64,000 nt of DNA. It comes from Phyto melanocephala. Taxonomy: Eukaryota; Arthropoda; Insecta; Diptera; Rhinophoridae. Made by a program: the position numbers and the translations under genes. The DNA lies in contig OW799234.1 of the NCBI GenBank assembly GCA_941918925.1, positions 114,551,128 through 114,615,127 on the forward strand, in the 5' to 3' direction. The notes below the pieces were generated by a model. It did no database searches. It saw only the letters and a program-made list of their open reading frames with translations, and was not told where the DNA came from. Every line of letters starts with the position of its first letter. The first letter of the stretch is position 1. Positions 49,701 through 53,860 of the stretch are shown here, in pieces.

Positions 49701-52700
49701 AAAAATATTTTACAGTCAGAAAACGAAGTAGGTTGCTCAAAAATTTCAAATGTTTTTAGTTTTGCAAAATAAATTATTTTTGGACTTACTTCATATTTGC
49801 TGTTGCTGCTTAATAGTTAGGGTGATCGACTCGATTTTACAACCGGTAGAAAACCCGGTTTTTCCCTCTTGCTGCTGACGGTTTTTTCTAAATGTTCATA
49901 TTTCGAATATCGAATACACCGGTTTTTTTATCCGAAAAAGCCGGTTTATTATTCATTTAAAGTTTATTTTCATATATCTTTGCAACAAATTGTACCATAG
50001 AAGATATTTAGTACGCGAAAAGTTTCCAAAAATCAGAAAATAAAAACTATTAAATATTCGTCCATAATATTGTATTGTTTAAAAAACAAATGCAAAATAA
50101 GAAAAATAATTGAGGTTAAATGAATTAAATACTAAAATTCGTATATCTGGAAAACGATATCGATTAGAGTACTAAAATTTTGCAAAAGCAACTTTGACAC
50201 CCAAATGAACATTTAGGCAAGAAATAGGTGCATTAACAATAGTGGGCGTGGCACCTGCCATATGAATTAAATACTAAAATTTGGGGTGGCGAAGCACACC
50301 GGGTATTAGCTAGTAGGATATAAACCTTACGTTTAAAGTTAAAGGTAATTTAAGCATAAACTTAGCTGATCGATCACTTTTAGGGAAAAGGTGTAGTTAC
50401 AATAAAGAAAAAGCAATAATCTCTAATTTTAATTAATGACATTGAGTGTCTGTCAACTTAAATTTCAATTAAACCATCGAACAAACTAGTCTATTCCTAT
50501 ATTTTTATGTCTGTCTGGGGTATAAGAAAGAATTTTTTAAACAACCTTATAAAAAGTCTTATTTATTTGTGTATTAATTTATTGTATTTATTTATTTTAC
50601 TTGTAAAGAGTAACTGTTGTCCTTAAATTCAACTTATAAACACCAAATTAGTCAACTGCATTCATGTCAGTTATTGCGTTATTGAGCCGCCAAACGTATA
50701 TGAATTGTAAAAATTTTTATTATAACCTTTTTTTACAATATTTTATAATTTTTGCTTTAAATATTATATTTTATATATTCGAACCGGTTTACCGGTTTTT
50801 TCTCAATTTTCAAAATAGCAACCGGGTTTTTTTTAATTCTAAATTTCAAACTATTTGAAAACCGGTTTCTTAAAAAAGTCGAATAATCGATCACCCTATT
50901 AATAGTCTAAAGTTTTTAAAATTTCAATATATCTCCATTTTTATTTTTTTTATTTTTTTTTGTTATTTAAACAGTTTTCATTTTCAAGGTATATTTTTCA
51001 TTAATGGTTGCTTTATTTTGTAATTGTTTTTGTAATAACGAACTTTTTCAAAAGATTGGCACCTCACTTAAATATATGTTTTGGGCGAAATTTTGCTCTA
51101 AATTTACGAATTTGATTAGAAGAAGTGCAAAGAGTTAAAGTTTGTGCAAAATTGTTTTCTATATACATAGTTGTTGTTATGTTTGAAAAAAATTGGAATT
51201 TTCGCAATTTTGCAAGACTAGAACTGGTGACGTGAATACCTTTAATATTTATGGAAAAACCTCTATTAAAGGAAAATTCATATATGTTGAGAAATAAATG
51301 TAAAATGTATATGTATATCCTTTATTTACTCTTGCACTTTATATAAAATAACTTTTTATATTATTTCTTAAGTAGTTTATGAATTTTAAATATTGAAAAA
51401 TTACTTTTGTAAAATAGTTAAATTAATTAATTTATCACAACAATATACATACATATGTATATGTAAATATTTTTACAAGGGAAGAATCAATTTGAAATCT
51501 ATATACATAAAAATCAATGCCACTTTTCGTGCACGGGCTCACCTATCCGAAACAAATGTTTAGGCTTTGTTCGGACTATTTAGTAGATGGTTTATGTGCA
51601 CAAAATCCGTCGAGTGAAAAAGGGTAAAAAAGGGTAACATCGTTATCTCAGTATCTCCGGACTTAATAAAGATATCACTAAAATTCAGGAACCAAAGAGC
51701 CTGTAAAAAATAATTGGATATGTGTCTGGTATTTTTTTTTTTTTTTTTTTTGGAAATTTTGAGTTTAAAGGGGATAAAACGGTTTTTTGGTACTTTTTTA
51801 ACAGCATTTATCTTTGAGAGGGATAGCAATAGAAAAAAAAGTAAAAACGTAGTTTTACTCTCCTTAAAACAATCTATAATGATACGTAGCGAAGGACGTA
51901 TCGGGCGGCTAGTTTTCTATAATAAATATAGAAAAATATGTAAATTTAAAAAAAGGCTTTTTTTGTTTTATCTAACTAGAAAAAACTTTTGTGAGCTTTT
52001 CAACAAAACTTTCTGTCGGCATACACACACCCCTGTTCTGTATTTTGAGTGATATTATTTCATTTGGAATTGCTATAGTATTGTTGTTGTAAGCCACAAC
52101 ACTGCAATGACAATTCCGATCAACTTGAAAATCAAGAAAATTCTTTCTTTAAATAAAATATCTCAACTTTTCTGATCATTTTTTTTTCATTATTTTAAAT
52201 ATTTTACACAAAAAAAATTCCAAAAAAATATATTGTCTTGAAAATGTTTTTTTTAACAATTTTTCGTTCTTAAAAAATGATCTACAATTCTTTAAAAAAA
52301 ATCTTTCTACAAAACAAATAATTATAAACAATTTTATAAATTTATATTACAATTTGTAAAAAACTTTCCCTGAAGAAGCTACCCAATGTGGTAGCGAAAT
52401 ATCGGAAAATATAATTAAAACTATTTTTTATTAAAATATTTTTTATTATATAAATTTAAAAGATCGAAAACATTCATTTATTATAAAAACAAATAATTTT
52501 TTTATAAAATATTTAGCGCAGAGTTATCTAAAAGTAAATAATTAACAATTTTTTTTATTTTTCAGGCTTATTACACCTATGGTAGAATGTTAGTTAAGTT
52601 AGCAGAGGCTATTGGTCGTTTGGTATTGGCTGGCCGTGAAATGACACGCTTAGCTGGTAAGTATAACATTTGTATATTTTATACCAGCCTACATACACAT

Positions 52701-53670
52701 GTAAAAAAAAACTTTTTATTTAATTCAAAAAGGCTTTACTGCACGCATGACAGAGTTAATTAAGGTGTTAAATGATCTCAATAATGGTACCTACGAACGC
52801 ACCATGGTCAATAATGTCAGCAATAAATTTGCTGATTTTGGTCCCGGCAAAGGTCAAATGGTGTTTGAGAACAATATTATTAAATTTGAAAGTGTACCTT
52901 TGGTAACACCGAACGGTGATGTTTTAGTCAAAGATTTGACGTTTGAAGTCAAGTTAGTTTTTTCATATTAACCATATCTTAAATTGTAAATTATTTTTCA
53001 ATTGGTACATTTAAATTTCAGATCCGGCACAAATGTATTGGTCTGTGGACCAAATGGCTGTGGTAAATCTAGTTTATTCCGTATTTTGGGTGAACTGTGG
53101 CCAACATGGGGTGGTAGAGTGACAAAACCACAACGTGGAAAACTATTTTACATTCCTCAAAGACCTTACTTGACATTGGGTTCATTAAGAGATCAGGTAT
53201 GATTTTTGATTTACTTAAGATTATTTTCACTCGTTTAAAACCTTTACTTACGCTAGATTATTTATCCACATACCCGCGATGATATGCGTCGCTGTGGCAA
53301 AAGCGATGAGGATCTTATGCAATATATGGACGTGGTTCAACTAACCTATTTGGAACAGCGTGAAAATGGTTTAGATGCTATTGAAGATTGGATTGATGTG
53401 TTGTCGGGTGGCGAAAAGCAACGTATTGCCATGGCTCGTCTCTTCTATCACAGTCCCCAATTTGCCATTTTAGATGAGTGCACCAGTGCTGTATCGGTCG
53501 ATGTTGAAGGCAAAATGTACAGTTATTGCCGTGAAGCTGGCATTACATTATTTACCGTATCACATCGTAAATCATTATGGGTTCACCATGATTACTATTT
53601 GCAGTTTGATGGTCGTGGCAATTACGAATTTGGTCATATTGATCAAGACAAAGAACAATTTGGTTCATAA
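10785..53670 (+). CDS. Pmp70: Peroxisomal ABC half-transporter PMP70 (ABCD3), 11 exons
   Basis: Subfamily D ABC half-transporter that dimerises in the peroxisomal membrane and imports fatty acyl-CoA type substrates for beta-oxidation (family knowledge). Joined exons: 10785-10897, 40803-40915, 48278-48468, 48537-48634, 48715-48895, 48961-49243, 49300-49397, 52566-52656, 52733-52952, 53022-53196, 53257-53670. They total 1977 nt, or 658 residues; human ABCD3 has 659. All introns are GT-AG and phases agree. The transmembrane domain occupies roughly residues 1-330 and includes the EAA-like segment [20 protein letters not shown] (261-280). Nucleotide-binding domain: Walker A GPNGCGKS 472-479, Q-loop Q509, signature LSGGE 570-574, Walker B FAILDE 590-595 with catalytic E595, H-loop H624. 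The ending QFGS matches the family. No disabling changes are seen, so the gene looks functional. Intron 1 is about 29.9 kb. Confidence 0.96.
12617..13434 (-). mobile_element. HINE/DINE-1-like element
   Basis: Full-length type, about 820 bp. Read on the - strand: TTATACCCTTCACACAGTGA subterminal repeat, GTCTGTCAGTCTGTCCGTG (GTCY) block near 13290, conserved middle, tRNA-like GGTTAAAGTAAACGTGGGAT segment near 13030-13060, a 240-bp A/T-only block, then the CGGC/GCCG hairpin and the ACTTGTTTT end. The inner copy of TATACCCTTCACAA next to the hairpin makes the subterminal inverted repeats typical of Helentron-associated elements. Confidence 0.8.
13440..14150. repeat. Degenerate tandem repeat (AGCTTCA..GTAGAAAATACAAAAAGTA)
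   Basis: Several diverged units, each with a block like AATTCTAGCTTCACAAAAGT, GAAAATA-AAAAGTA and a CAGTCTCACCT-type stretch, spaced about 120-170 bp. The same units flank the HINE pair at 20990-21190 and 21950-22110, so they belong to one dispersed family. No coding frame. Confidence 0.5.
14151..15477. other. Intronic AT-rich DNA, nothing recognised
   Basis: Within Pmp70 intron 1. Only short poly-T runs and AT-rich text are seen. The short open frames here have no protein-like composition. Confidence 0.4.
15478..16340 (-). repeat. Degenerate dispersed repeat, relative of 45-47 kb element
   Basis: Contains repeated modules such as GACACGCCCACATCCCATAT, AAACCGACTGAATTAGATG and GATGAAATTTTGCATGTATA at intervals of about 200 bp. 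These are the reverse complement of modules at 45370-45960. It looks like an old, partial, inverted copy of that repeat. Confidence 0.45.
16715..16855 (+). pseudogene. Mariner-like transposase fragment
   Basis: One frame reads [20 protein letters not shown] and continues [10 protein letters not shown]. This is the block around the last catalytic residue of mariner-like (IS630 superfamily) transposases. It is short, on the opposite strand from the adjacent mariner remnant, and ends just before that element's terminal repeat, so it probably comes from a second copy or a local inversion. Confidence 0.6.
16930..17800 (-). mobile_element. 5'-truncated LINE, 3' end with TAAA tail
   Basis: A non-LTR retrotransposon 3' end: reverse-transcriptase C-terminal coding (separate entry), AT-rich 3' UTR, and an (AAAT)n-type tail at 16931-16952 on the - strand. 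It is inserted inside the mariner remnant and is therefore younger than it. Confidence 0.65.
17205..17711 (-). pseudogene. LINE ORF2 C-terminal fragment with nonsense codon
   Basis: The frame reads [20 protein letters not shown], then a region ending WRRMILG, a TGA at 17483-17481, and continues in the same frame with [25 protein letters not shown] and [12 protein letters not shown] to a stop at 17205. These blocks are typical of the region after the reverse-transcriptase domain in insect non-LTR elements (Jockey-type). The TGA lies where a Cys codon is usual. Dead copy. Confidence 0.65.
18310..18504. mobile_element. Tc1/mariner-type MITE, 195 bp
   Basis: Perfect 18-bp inverted repeats, CTAAAAGGGCCAATGTCA at the left and its mirror at the right. 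If the TA at each edge is the target duplication, the body is 18313-18501 with AAAGGGCCAATGTCA ends. It directly abuts the mariner remnant, whose termini (TTAAGGGCCGATGT) are clearly similar. Confidence 0.75.
18505..20175. other. Intronic AT-rich DNA; one possible transposon end
   Basis: No gene recognised. At 19830-19853 CTTTTTGTTGGGACACCCTG resembles a mariner-type terminus (reverse complement CAGGGTGTCCCA), but I find no partner. A - strand 64-codon frame at 19036-19230 has somewhat protein-like composition but no recognisable family. Confidence 0.35.
20176..20825. mobile_element. Hobo/Hermes-like hAT, non-autonomous, 650 bp
   Basis: Ends CAGAGAAC...GTTCTCTG are the terminal sequence of the hobo/Ac/Tam3-Hermes group. 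The flanks GTGTGCAC (20168-20175) and GTGTGCGC (20826-20833) form an 8-bp target duplication with one mismatch, and the left one fits the nTnnnnAn preference of Hermes. The interior holds a 49-bp tandem duplication (GAATACTGAGCGAATGGTAT at about 20363 and 20416) and a third GAATACTGAACGAATGGTGC at 20627. No transposase is encoded. Confidence 0.8.
20363..20460. repeat. 49-bp tandem duplication inside the hAT element
   Basis: GAATACTGAGCGAATGGTAT followed by GAAT-GTTTTAATGCT occurs twice in a row with one or two differences; a third, shorter match is near the other terminus. These may be subterminal transposase-binding motifs. Confidence 0.6.
20990..21190. repeat. Degenerate tandem repeat, left of HINE pair
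   Basis: Same family as 13440-14150 (TTTTAGCTTCACAAATGTAG, GAAAATACGAAAAGTATCAT). It is continued at 21950-22110 on the other side of the first HINE, which implies insertion into it. Confidence 0.5.
21191..21949 (-). mobile_element. HINE/DINE-1-like element, left member of inverted pair
   Basis: About 760 bp with all usual parts in - orientation, a GACAGACGGACAGACGGTC block near 21797, and an A/T-only block at 21290-21530. The end AAACAAGTAAAAGCGCTATA is at 21191. It forms a large inverted repeat with the copy at 22117. Confidence 0.8.
21950..22116. repeat. Degenerate repeat spacer between two HINEs
   Basis: About 167 bp that continues the repeat family of 20990-21190 (GAGCTTCATTAACGTAGAAA, TACAAAAAGTACCATAAAA). 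Confidence 0.5.
22117..22917 (+). mobile_element. HINE/DINE-1-like element, right member of inverted pair
   Basis: About 800 bp in + orientation: TATACCCTTCACACAGTGAA, GTCAGTCTGTCCGTCTGTCC at 22250, CGACCACCTCG block, CAT-rich microsatellite at 22468-22490, tRNA-like segment at 22499-22540, A/T block, hairpin GATTCAGCACGGCCGAATA and the end GCGCTCTTACTT. Confidence 0.8.
23276..23547 (-). pseudogene. Mariner-like transposase C-terminal fragment
   Basis: The - strand frame 23538-23332 reads [20 protein letters not shown] and then [12 protein letters not shown], the third catalytic region of mariner-like transposases. Shifted by one frame, the remainder ends [18 protein letters not shown] and a stop at 23276, the normal C-terminus. 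The frameshift and lack of an N-terminal part mark it as dead. Its upstream edge is cut by a HINE that starts at 23548. Confidence 0.75.
23548..24142 (+). mobile_element. HINE/DINE-1-like element, 5'-truncated, divergent subtype
   Basis: Begins inside the (GTCY) block (GTCTGTCCGTCTGCCCGTCT) and lacks the left end. The middle (CTATATGTTCCTCAGATCTG, CGCCCCATAACTTTCTGAGA) is a subtype also seen at 56580-56695. The rest, with A/T block and hairpin end GCGCTCTTACTTGTTTTA, is standard. Confidence 0.7.
24143..25541. other. Intronic AT-rich DNA, nothing recognised
   Basis: No gene or transposon boundary found in this stretch of Pmp70 intron 1. Confidence 0.4.
25542..26216. mobile_element. TIR element with ACATCCCAGC ends, 675 bp
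   Basis: AACATCCCAGCAAAA at the left and TTTTTGCTGGGATGTT at the right, with further mirrored inner blocks (AATGACTTG and CAAGTCATT). The interior carries at least five AAGTACTT palindromes (near 25657, 25700, 25742, 25767 and 26086), which may be transposase-binding sites. No coding frame. Two small palindromes with the same ACATCCCAGC ends lie at 63090-63130 and 63255-63285. Confidence 0.6.
26521..27231 (-). mobile_element. HINE/DINE-1-like element, diverged
   Basis: About 710 bp. Hairpin CGGCCGTTCCGAAT near 26544, TA microsatellite and A/T block, tRNA-like segment near 26832-26880, a reduced GTCY block (ACGGAGAGACTTACAGAGC), and ATACCCTTTTTCATTGTGTG at the far end. More substitutions than other copies, so probably older. 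Confidence 0.75.
27232..27831. other. Intronic DNA before the Helitron dimer
   Basis: AT-rich, no recognised feature. The last base (A27831) is the A of the AT insertion site of the Helitron that follows. Confidence 0.4.
27832..28703 (+). mobile_element. Non-autonomous Helitron, first unit of a tandem dimer
   Basis: 872 bp. Starts TCTATATATATAAAAGTGAA after an A, and ends GCGCGCCGGGATTGGCTAG, the TC...CTRR termini of Helitrons, with GGCG/CGCC pairing upstream of the 3' end. The interior is a run of units of about 125 bp, each with a palindromic GTGGGCGGGGCCACGCCC and CGATTTTTCTGAAACTTTGC. A TG microsatellite lies near the 5' end. No Rep/helicase is encoded. The next base (28704) begins another Helitron. 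Confidence 0.85.
28704..29582 (+). mobile_element. Non-autonomous Helitron, second unit of a tandem dimer
   Basis: 879 bp, same family and orientation as the preceding unit and joined to it with no base between (CTAG directly followed by TCTATATA). Ends CGCCGGGTTTGGCTAG, followed by T29583, which completes the A|T insertion site for the pair. Confidence 0.85.
29695..29945. repeat. Minisatellite, AATTCCAAATGAAATTGAGA type
   Basis: About eleven imperfect units near 21 bp, with AATTCCAAATGAAA as the steadiest part and AAATTGAGAATTTCAATT variants that are themselves palindromic. Confidence 0.7.
30285..30470 (+). pseudogene. LINE ORF2 C-terminal remnant
   Basis: Frames with stops read [10 protein letters not shown], then [13 protein letters not shown], then a [15 protein letters not shown] piece. 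These match in order the conserved tail of RTE/Jockey-type LINE ORF2 proteins (RWIGH...TWRRT...W..L...A.DR). Heavily decayed and about 60 codons long. Confidence 0.45.
30471..31787. other. Intronic AT-rich DNA, nothing recognised
   Basis: Includes short ACAT/ATGT runs at 31120-31140 and 31300-31335 and a 22-base T run near 31260-31280. No gene or transposon recognised. Confidence 0.4.
31788..32008. mobile_element. MITE with TATCAAGGCA ends, 221 bp
   Basis: TATCAAGGCATATTATTTAA...ATCAGGTA at the left and TACCTGATTAATAAATGTGC then CTTGATA at the right are imperfect inverted repeats of about 30 bp. A single matching end lies at 8176-8210. Non-coding. Confidence 0.55.
32089..32888 (+). mobile_element. 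HINE/DINE-1-like element, full length
   Basis: About 800 bp and one of the best preserved copies. TTATACCCTTCACACAGTGA, GTCTGTCCGTCTGACCGTCT at 32228, tRNA-like GGTTAGAGAAAACGTGGCAT at 32472-32511, A/T-only block to about 32720, hairpin GATTCGGCACGGCCGAATA and the end GCGCTCTCACTTGTTTT. Confidence 0.85.
33135..34860 (+). mobile_element. Helitron split by a second Helitron
   Basis: Starts TCTATATATATAAAAGTGAA after A33134 and ends CGCGCTGGGCTAG at 34860, followed by T. It is interrupted at 33919-34784 by an inverted relative. Removing the insert joins 33135-33918 to 34785-34860, giving 860 bp, close to the 872 and 879 bp of the units at 27.8-29.6 kb. The internal 125-bp units are more diverged than in those copies. 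Confidence 0.8.
33919..34784 (-). mobile_element. Inverted Helitron nested in a Helitron
   Basis: On the - strand it ends in CTAG (33922-33919) preceded by the GCGCGCCGGGC block, and begins near 34784 with TCTTCTATATATATAAAAGT. It sits between A33918 and T34785, an ideal A|T Helitron site. Internal units with GTGGGCGGGGCC motifs are well preserved, so it is younger than its host element. The exact 5' base is uncertain by three positions. Confidence 0.8.
34861..35587. other. Intronic DNA between Helitron nest and satellite
   Basis: No coding sequence. The stretch near 35064-35100 (AACCCGGGTCGCATTGCTGG) and the modules at 35250-35530 (ATGGTTGTGCACTGCCTACA, AAAATCGGTCGAGTGGTTCT) resemble old Helitron-like repeat interiors, but no termini could be defined. 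Confidence 0.35.
35588..37748. repeat. 174-bp satellite array, about 12.4 copies
   Basis: The marker CCCTCAG recurs at 35591, 35765, 35939, 36113, 36286, 36460, 36634, 36808, 36982, 37156, 37330, 37504 and 37678, so the period is 174 bp with one 173-bp step. Units contain GATTCAATGATTTTCTCAT, AAAAATTTTTAAAAAA, a CAATTGTCCTCC block and GGTCTATATGAGTGACCTCG. Copies 3-5 share private variants (for example TTGTCTTCC and CTGAGTTATACAGTTAATTA), which points to local duplication of multi-unit blocks. The last copy is cut after CACAAATACAATTC. Lies in Pmp70 intron 1. Confidence 0.95.
37857..37985. repeat. 40-bp tandem units forming hairpins
   Basis: ACATATTTAACTT..(A/G)AGTTAAATATGT hairpins at 37871-37898 and 37911-37938, each following a CGTTACGT-type stretch, repeat with a 40-bp period, and a third half-unit follows. 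Each hairpin has a stem of about 12 bp and a loop of about 4 bases. Confidence 0.7.
37990..38740. other. Intronic DNA, nothing recognised
   Basis: Contains an 84-codon + strand frame at 38288-38542 with no recognisable family (see rejected items). Confidence 0.35.
38741..40549. mobile_element. 1.8-kb TIR transposon with GTTACGGACGTTAC subterminal motifs
   Basis: A perfect 20-bp inverted repeat, ATATACATATGGGCTAATCC at 38741-38760 and its mirror at 40530-40549, bounds the element. If the palindromic ATAT is the target duplication, the ends are GGGCTAATCC. The motif GTTACGGACGTTAC (exact or nearly so) occurs near 38764, 38942, 39123, 39134, 40009 and 40182, that is, clustered toward both ends. 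It encloses a transposase-like fragment at 39313-39657. Superfamily not assigned. Confidence 0.75.
39313..39657 (-). pseudogene. Transposase-like C-terminal fragment (114 codons)
   Basis: The frame contains [20 protein letters not shown] followed by [12 protein letters not shown] block of the form GKG-DG-G---KR is common in uncharacterised, transposon-linked insect proteins. It ends at a stop inside the TIR element. Upstream sequence on this strand shows no continuous frame, so this is a remnant of the element's own gene. Confidence 0.5.
40803..40915 (+). CDS. Pmp70: Pmp70 exon 2
   Basis: Completes codon 38 and runs to the first base of codon 76, a charged segment ([19 protein letters not shown]...) ending FFRQLKKLL. 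Two GT sites overlap here; only the donor at 40916 (GTAAGT) gives an in-frame join to exon 3. Confidence 0.93.
40955..40961 (-). terminator. Probable polyadenylation signal of the nested gene
   Basis: AATAAA on the - strand about 30 nt beyond the stop codon of the 218-residue frame. Close spacing to Pmp70 exon 2 means the transcript should end before or within that exon on the antisense strand. Confidence 0.4.
40992..41648 (-). CDS. Nested gene: unrecognised multi-pass membrane protein, 218 aa
   Basis: Intronless frame on the strand opposite to Pmp70, inside its intron 2 and only 76 bp from exon 2. Hydrophobic segments lie near residues 5-22, 33-55, 65-90, 95-107 and 118-136, suggesting four or five membrane passes. 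After residue 144 the chain is basic and soluble, with a cysteine-containing stretch (about 152-187) and a C-terminal RS-like tail, [16 protein letters not shown]. On this strand an AATAAA (TTTATT at 40956-40961 on +) lies about 30 bp after the stop. Codon use and length argue for a real gene. I do not recognise the family and infer no function beyond membrane location. Confidence 0.6.
   Translation of the reverse strand: MASSGAVAVAAFLQIVLRISFFIEQNSDMCSKAPTLASWIFLIAFLDILLDICIYPVRYMHLPYICQIVAETIVTVLLTEFGSLVVWCTIEKICCKLCKSFLLLVGVTPRFYYAWESYLLGTATTTTSVAILLAVGQATDHFHFMRKRSLRICRNINSNLKETFTKLCSNKCLNNGETSRSEELKCFDMENEIVYQARRKNNRGNRSRSRSSRSRNRK
41649..41960 (-). promoter_or_regulatory. Upstream region of the nested gene
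   Basis: AT-rich, no clear core promoter element. Listed because the nested gene must be controlled from here if it is transcribed. Confidence 0.25.
42000..42255 (-). pseudogene. Mariner-like transposase fragment (central region)
   Basis: On the - strand a frame reads [20 protein letters not shown], the block around the first catalytic Asp of mariner-like transposases. Upstream is decayed sequence and then AAAGGGTGATTTTTTATGAA near 42235-42254, which looks like the element's 5' terminus. Stops interrupt it. Confidence 0.55.
42256..43113. other. Pmp70 intron 2, nothing recognised
   Basis: AT-rich intron sequence without a supported feature. Confidence 0.4.
43114..43512. mobile_element. PIF/Harbinger-like MITE, 399 bp, TAA target duplication
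   Basis: Ends GGCCCCTTTCGCATTAGGCA (continuing ACTATAATTGCGCAA) and the near-perfect mirror at 43478-43512 give inverted repeats of about 35 bp. Flanks TAA at 43111-43113 and TAA at 43513-43515 fit the TWA duplications of PIF/Harbinger. The interior has AAGTACAAGCAAGTCTGTAC-type text shared with the arms of the foldback at 8735-10016. Non-coding. Confidence 0.7.
43987..44227 (-). mobile_element. tRNA-derived SINE
   Basis: On the - strand the head (from about 44227) carries an A-box-like TGAACTAGTCAGTAG, a variable stretch, and a B box GGTTCGATTC at 44169-44160, the internal RNA polymerase III promoter layout of tRNA-derived SINEs. It is followed by about 170 bp of non-tRNA body. There is no acceptor-stem match, so it is not a working tRNA gene. 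The 3' end is not sharply defined. Confidence 0.65.
44880..45060 (+). repeat. HINE-like 3' end, diverged
   Basis: Has CCAGCTGAGCCAAAAAAATT, a T-rich block and GGGCACTATATTCGCTCGTG followed by CCGAATTGTTGATACCCACC. These are the tRNA-like exit, A/T block and hairpin region of a more distant Helentron-type element. Confidence 0.45.
45964..46450 (+). mobile_element. HINE/DINE-1-like element, 3'-truncated
   Basis: Standard left end through the tRNA-like exit (46318-46358) and the start of the A/T block, but no hairpin end. It is followed at once by a partial tandem copy. Confidence 0.7.
46455..46848 (+). mobile_element. HINE partial tandem duplicate
   Basis: Begins CCGTGTGTATGTTGAAATCA, without the left end, and repeats 46107-46440 almost exactly, including the AATATCAGAAATATTCGGGA region and the shared ATCAGTATTGAAAATC variant. 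It is a recent tandem duplication of the neighbouring copy. Confidence 0.7.
46849..46966. mobile_element. Fused HINE ends (left end joined to inverted right end)
   Basis: TTATACCCTTCACACAGTGA runs directly into ACAAGTAACAGTGCTATATT, CGGCCGTGCCGAAT and a second ATACCCTTCACAACGTGTAG. It then closes with GTTTACTTGTTTT. Two outer ends are thus joined with almost nothing between. Confidence 0.6.
47291..48277. other. Pmp70 intron 2, 3' part
   Basis: No transposon or gene recognised. Ends with the exon 3 acceptor, TTTAATTGCAG. Confidence 0.5.
48278..48468 (+). CDS. Pmp70: Pmp70 exon 3
   Basis: Residues 76-139, with the membrane segment [20 protein letters not shown] and the family-typical [12 protein letters not shown]. 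Confidence 0.94.
48537..48634 (+). CDS. Pmp70: Pmp70 exon 4
   Basis: Residues 140-171 ([20 protein letters not shown]...), aligned with the second membrane segment and the following cytosolic loop in human ABCD3. Donor GTAAGT. Confidence 0.94.
48715..48895 (+). CDS. Pmp70: Pmp70 exon 5
   Basis: Residues 172-232, with [20 protein letters not shown], very close to the human sequence. Confidence 0.95.
48961..49243 (+). CDS. Pmp70: Pmp70 exon 6
   Basis: Residues 233-326, with the EAA-like segment at 261-286 that couples the membrane and nucleotide-binding domains in ABCD proteins. Confidence 0.95.
49300..49397 (+). CDS. Pmp70: Pmp70 exon 7
   Basis: Residues 327-359 ([17 protein letters not shown]...), a less conserved membrane segment and loop. 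Confidence 0.92.
49818..50898. mobile_element. hAT-like element, copy 1, with perfect 8-bp TSD
   Basis: Ends TAGGGTGATCGA...TCGATCACCCTA flanked by TTAATAGT on both sides (49810-49817 and 50899-50906). Subterminal AACCGG/CCGGTTTT motifs recur at both ends. A second copy, inverted, lies at 57612-58592 and lacks the roughly 190-bp Helitron tail found here near 50118-50313. No transposase. Confidence 0.85.
50118..50313 (+). mobile_element. Helitron 3' end inside the hAT
   Basis: Ends GGCGAAGCACACCGGGTATT then AGCTAG followed by T, a Helitron-type 3' terminus. The interior has a GTGGGCGTGGCACCTGCC module. The comparison with hAT copy 2 shows it is an insertion. Its 5' end is not a clear TC, so it may be truncated. 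Confidence 0.6.
51498..51912 (+). mobile_element. Complete small Helitron, 415 bp
   Basis: Starts TCTATATACATAAAAATCAA after A, and ends with a 7-bp hairpin, GATACGT(AGCGAAGG)ACGTATC, followed by GGGCGGCTAG and then T. All textbook Helitron termini are present. No protein is encoded. Confidence 0.85.
52363..52430 (+). repeat. Possible retroelement 3' end with stem-loop
   Basis: CCTGAAGAAGCTACCCAATG then TGGTAGCGAAATATCGGAAA contains a perfect GCTACC/GGTAGC stem at 52378-52395. Sequences of this form (GAAGA..hairpin..CGAAA.ATCGG) recur next to some insect retroelements. Confidence 0.3.
52566..52656 (+). CDS. Pmp70: Pmp70 exon 8
   Basis: Residues 360-389, with [15 protein letters not shown], nearly identical to human. 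Confidence 0.95.
52733..52952 (+). CDS. Pmp70: Pmp70 exon 9
   Basis: Residues 390-462, with the linker and first strands of the nucleotide-binding domain ([20 protein letters not shown]). The polypyrimidine tract before the AAAAAG acceptor lies upstream (CTTTTTATTTAATT). Confidence 0.93.
53022..53196 (+). CDS. Pmp70: Pmp70 exon 10
   Basis: Residues 463-521, with Walker A GPNGCGKS (472-479) and the Q-loop IPQRPYL (Q509). Confidence 0.96.
53257..53670 (+). CDS. Pmp70: Pmp70 exon 11 (last)
   Basis: Residues 522-658 and TAA. Carries signature LSGGEKQ, Walker B FAILDE and H-loop TVSHRKS. Confidence 0.96.
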   Translation: MIYPHTRDDMRRCGKSDEDLMQYMDVVQLTYLEQRENGLDAIEDWIDVLSGGEKQRIAMARLFYHSPQFAILDECTSAVSVDVEGKMYSYCREAGITLFTVSHRKSLWVHHDYYLQFDGRGNYEFGHIDQDKEQFGS

Positions 53671-53860
53671 GCACAATAATACAAACAATAAATATTAAGT
53701 ATAACATAAAAACAACACCACCTGATTAATGTCACATACATACATACTACACACTTAATACCAAATGATGTATGGACTTAAAAAATTCCAAATGTTTAGG
53801 AGATGCAAAAAACTGTTTTTAATTGTAAATTTTTAACCAATTTGACTTTTTCAATAAACA
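53671..53860 (+). terminator. Pmp70: Pmp70 3' UTR with polyadenylation signals
   Basis: AATAAA occurs at about 53687, 17 bp after the stop, and again at about 53853. The second gives a more usual 3' UTR of about 200 nt; which is used cannot be told. Confidence 0.45.

Larger units (their letters stand above)
49632..51233. mobile_element. TIR element hosting a hAT insertion
   Basis: ACGTCATCGGTTTTAGTCTT then GCAAAATTGCG at 49632-49662, and its near mirror at 51203-51233, are 31-bp inverted repeats with three mismatches. Without the hAT (and its target duplicate) the element is about 513 bp. Non-coding; superfamily unknown. Confidence 0.65.
49398..52565 (+). other. Pmp70: Pmp70 intron 7, 3.2 kb, transposon-filled
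   Basis: Contains a TIR element (49632-51233) with a hAT inside it and a Helitron tail inside that, then a complete small Helitron (51498-51912) and a stem-loop at 52378-52395. The introns between exons 3-7 and 8-11 are only about 55-100 bp, so the length of this one is due to insertions. Confidence 0.85.

Noticed and set aside
53474..53698. 74-codon frame overlapping the last Pmp70 exon
   Set aside because: Out-of-frame shadow of the nucleotide-binding domain.
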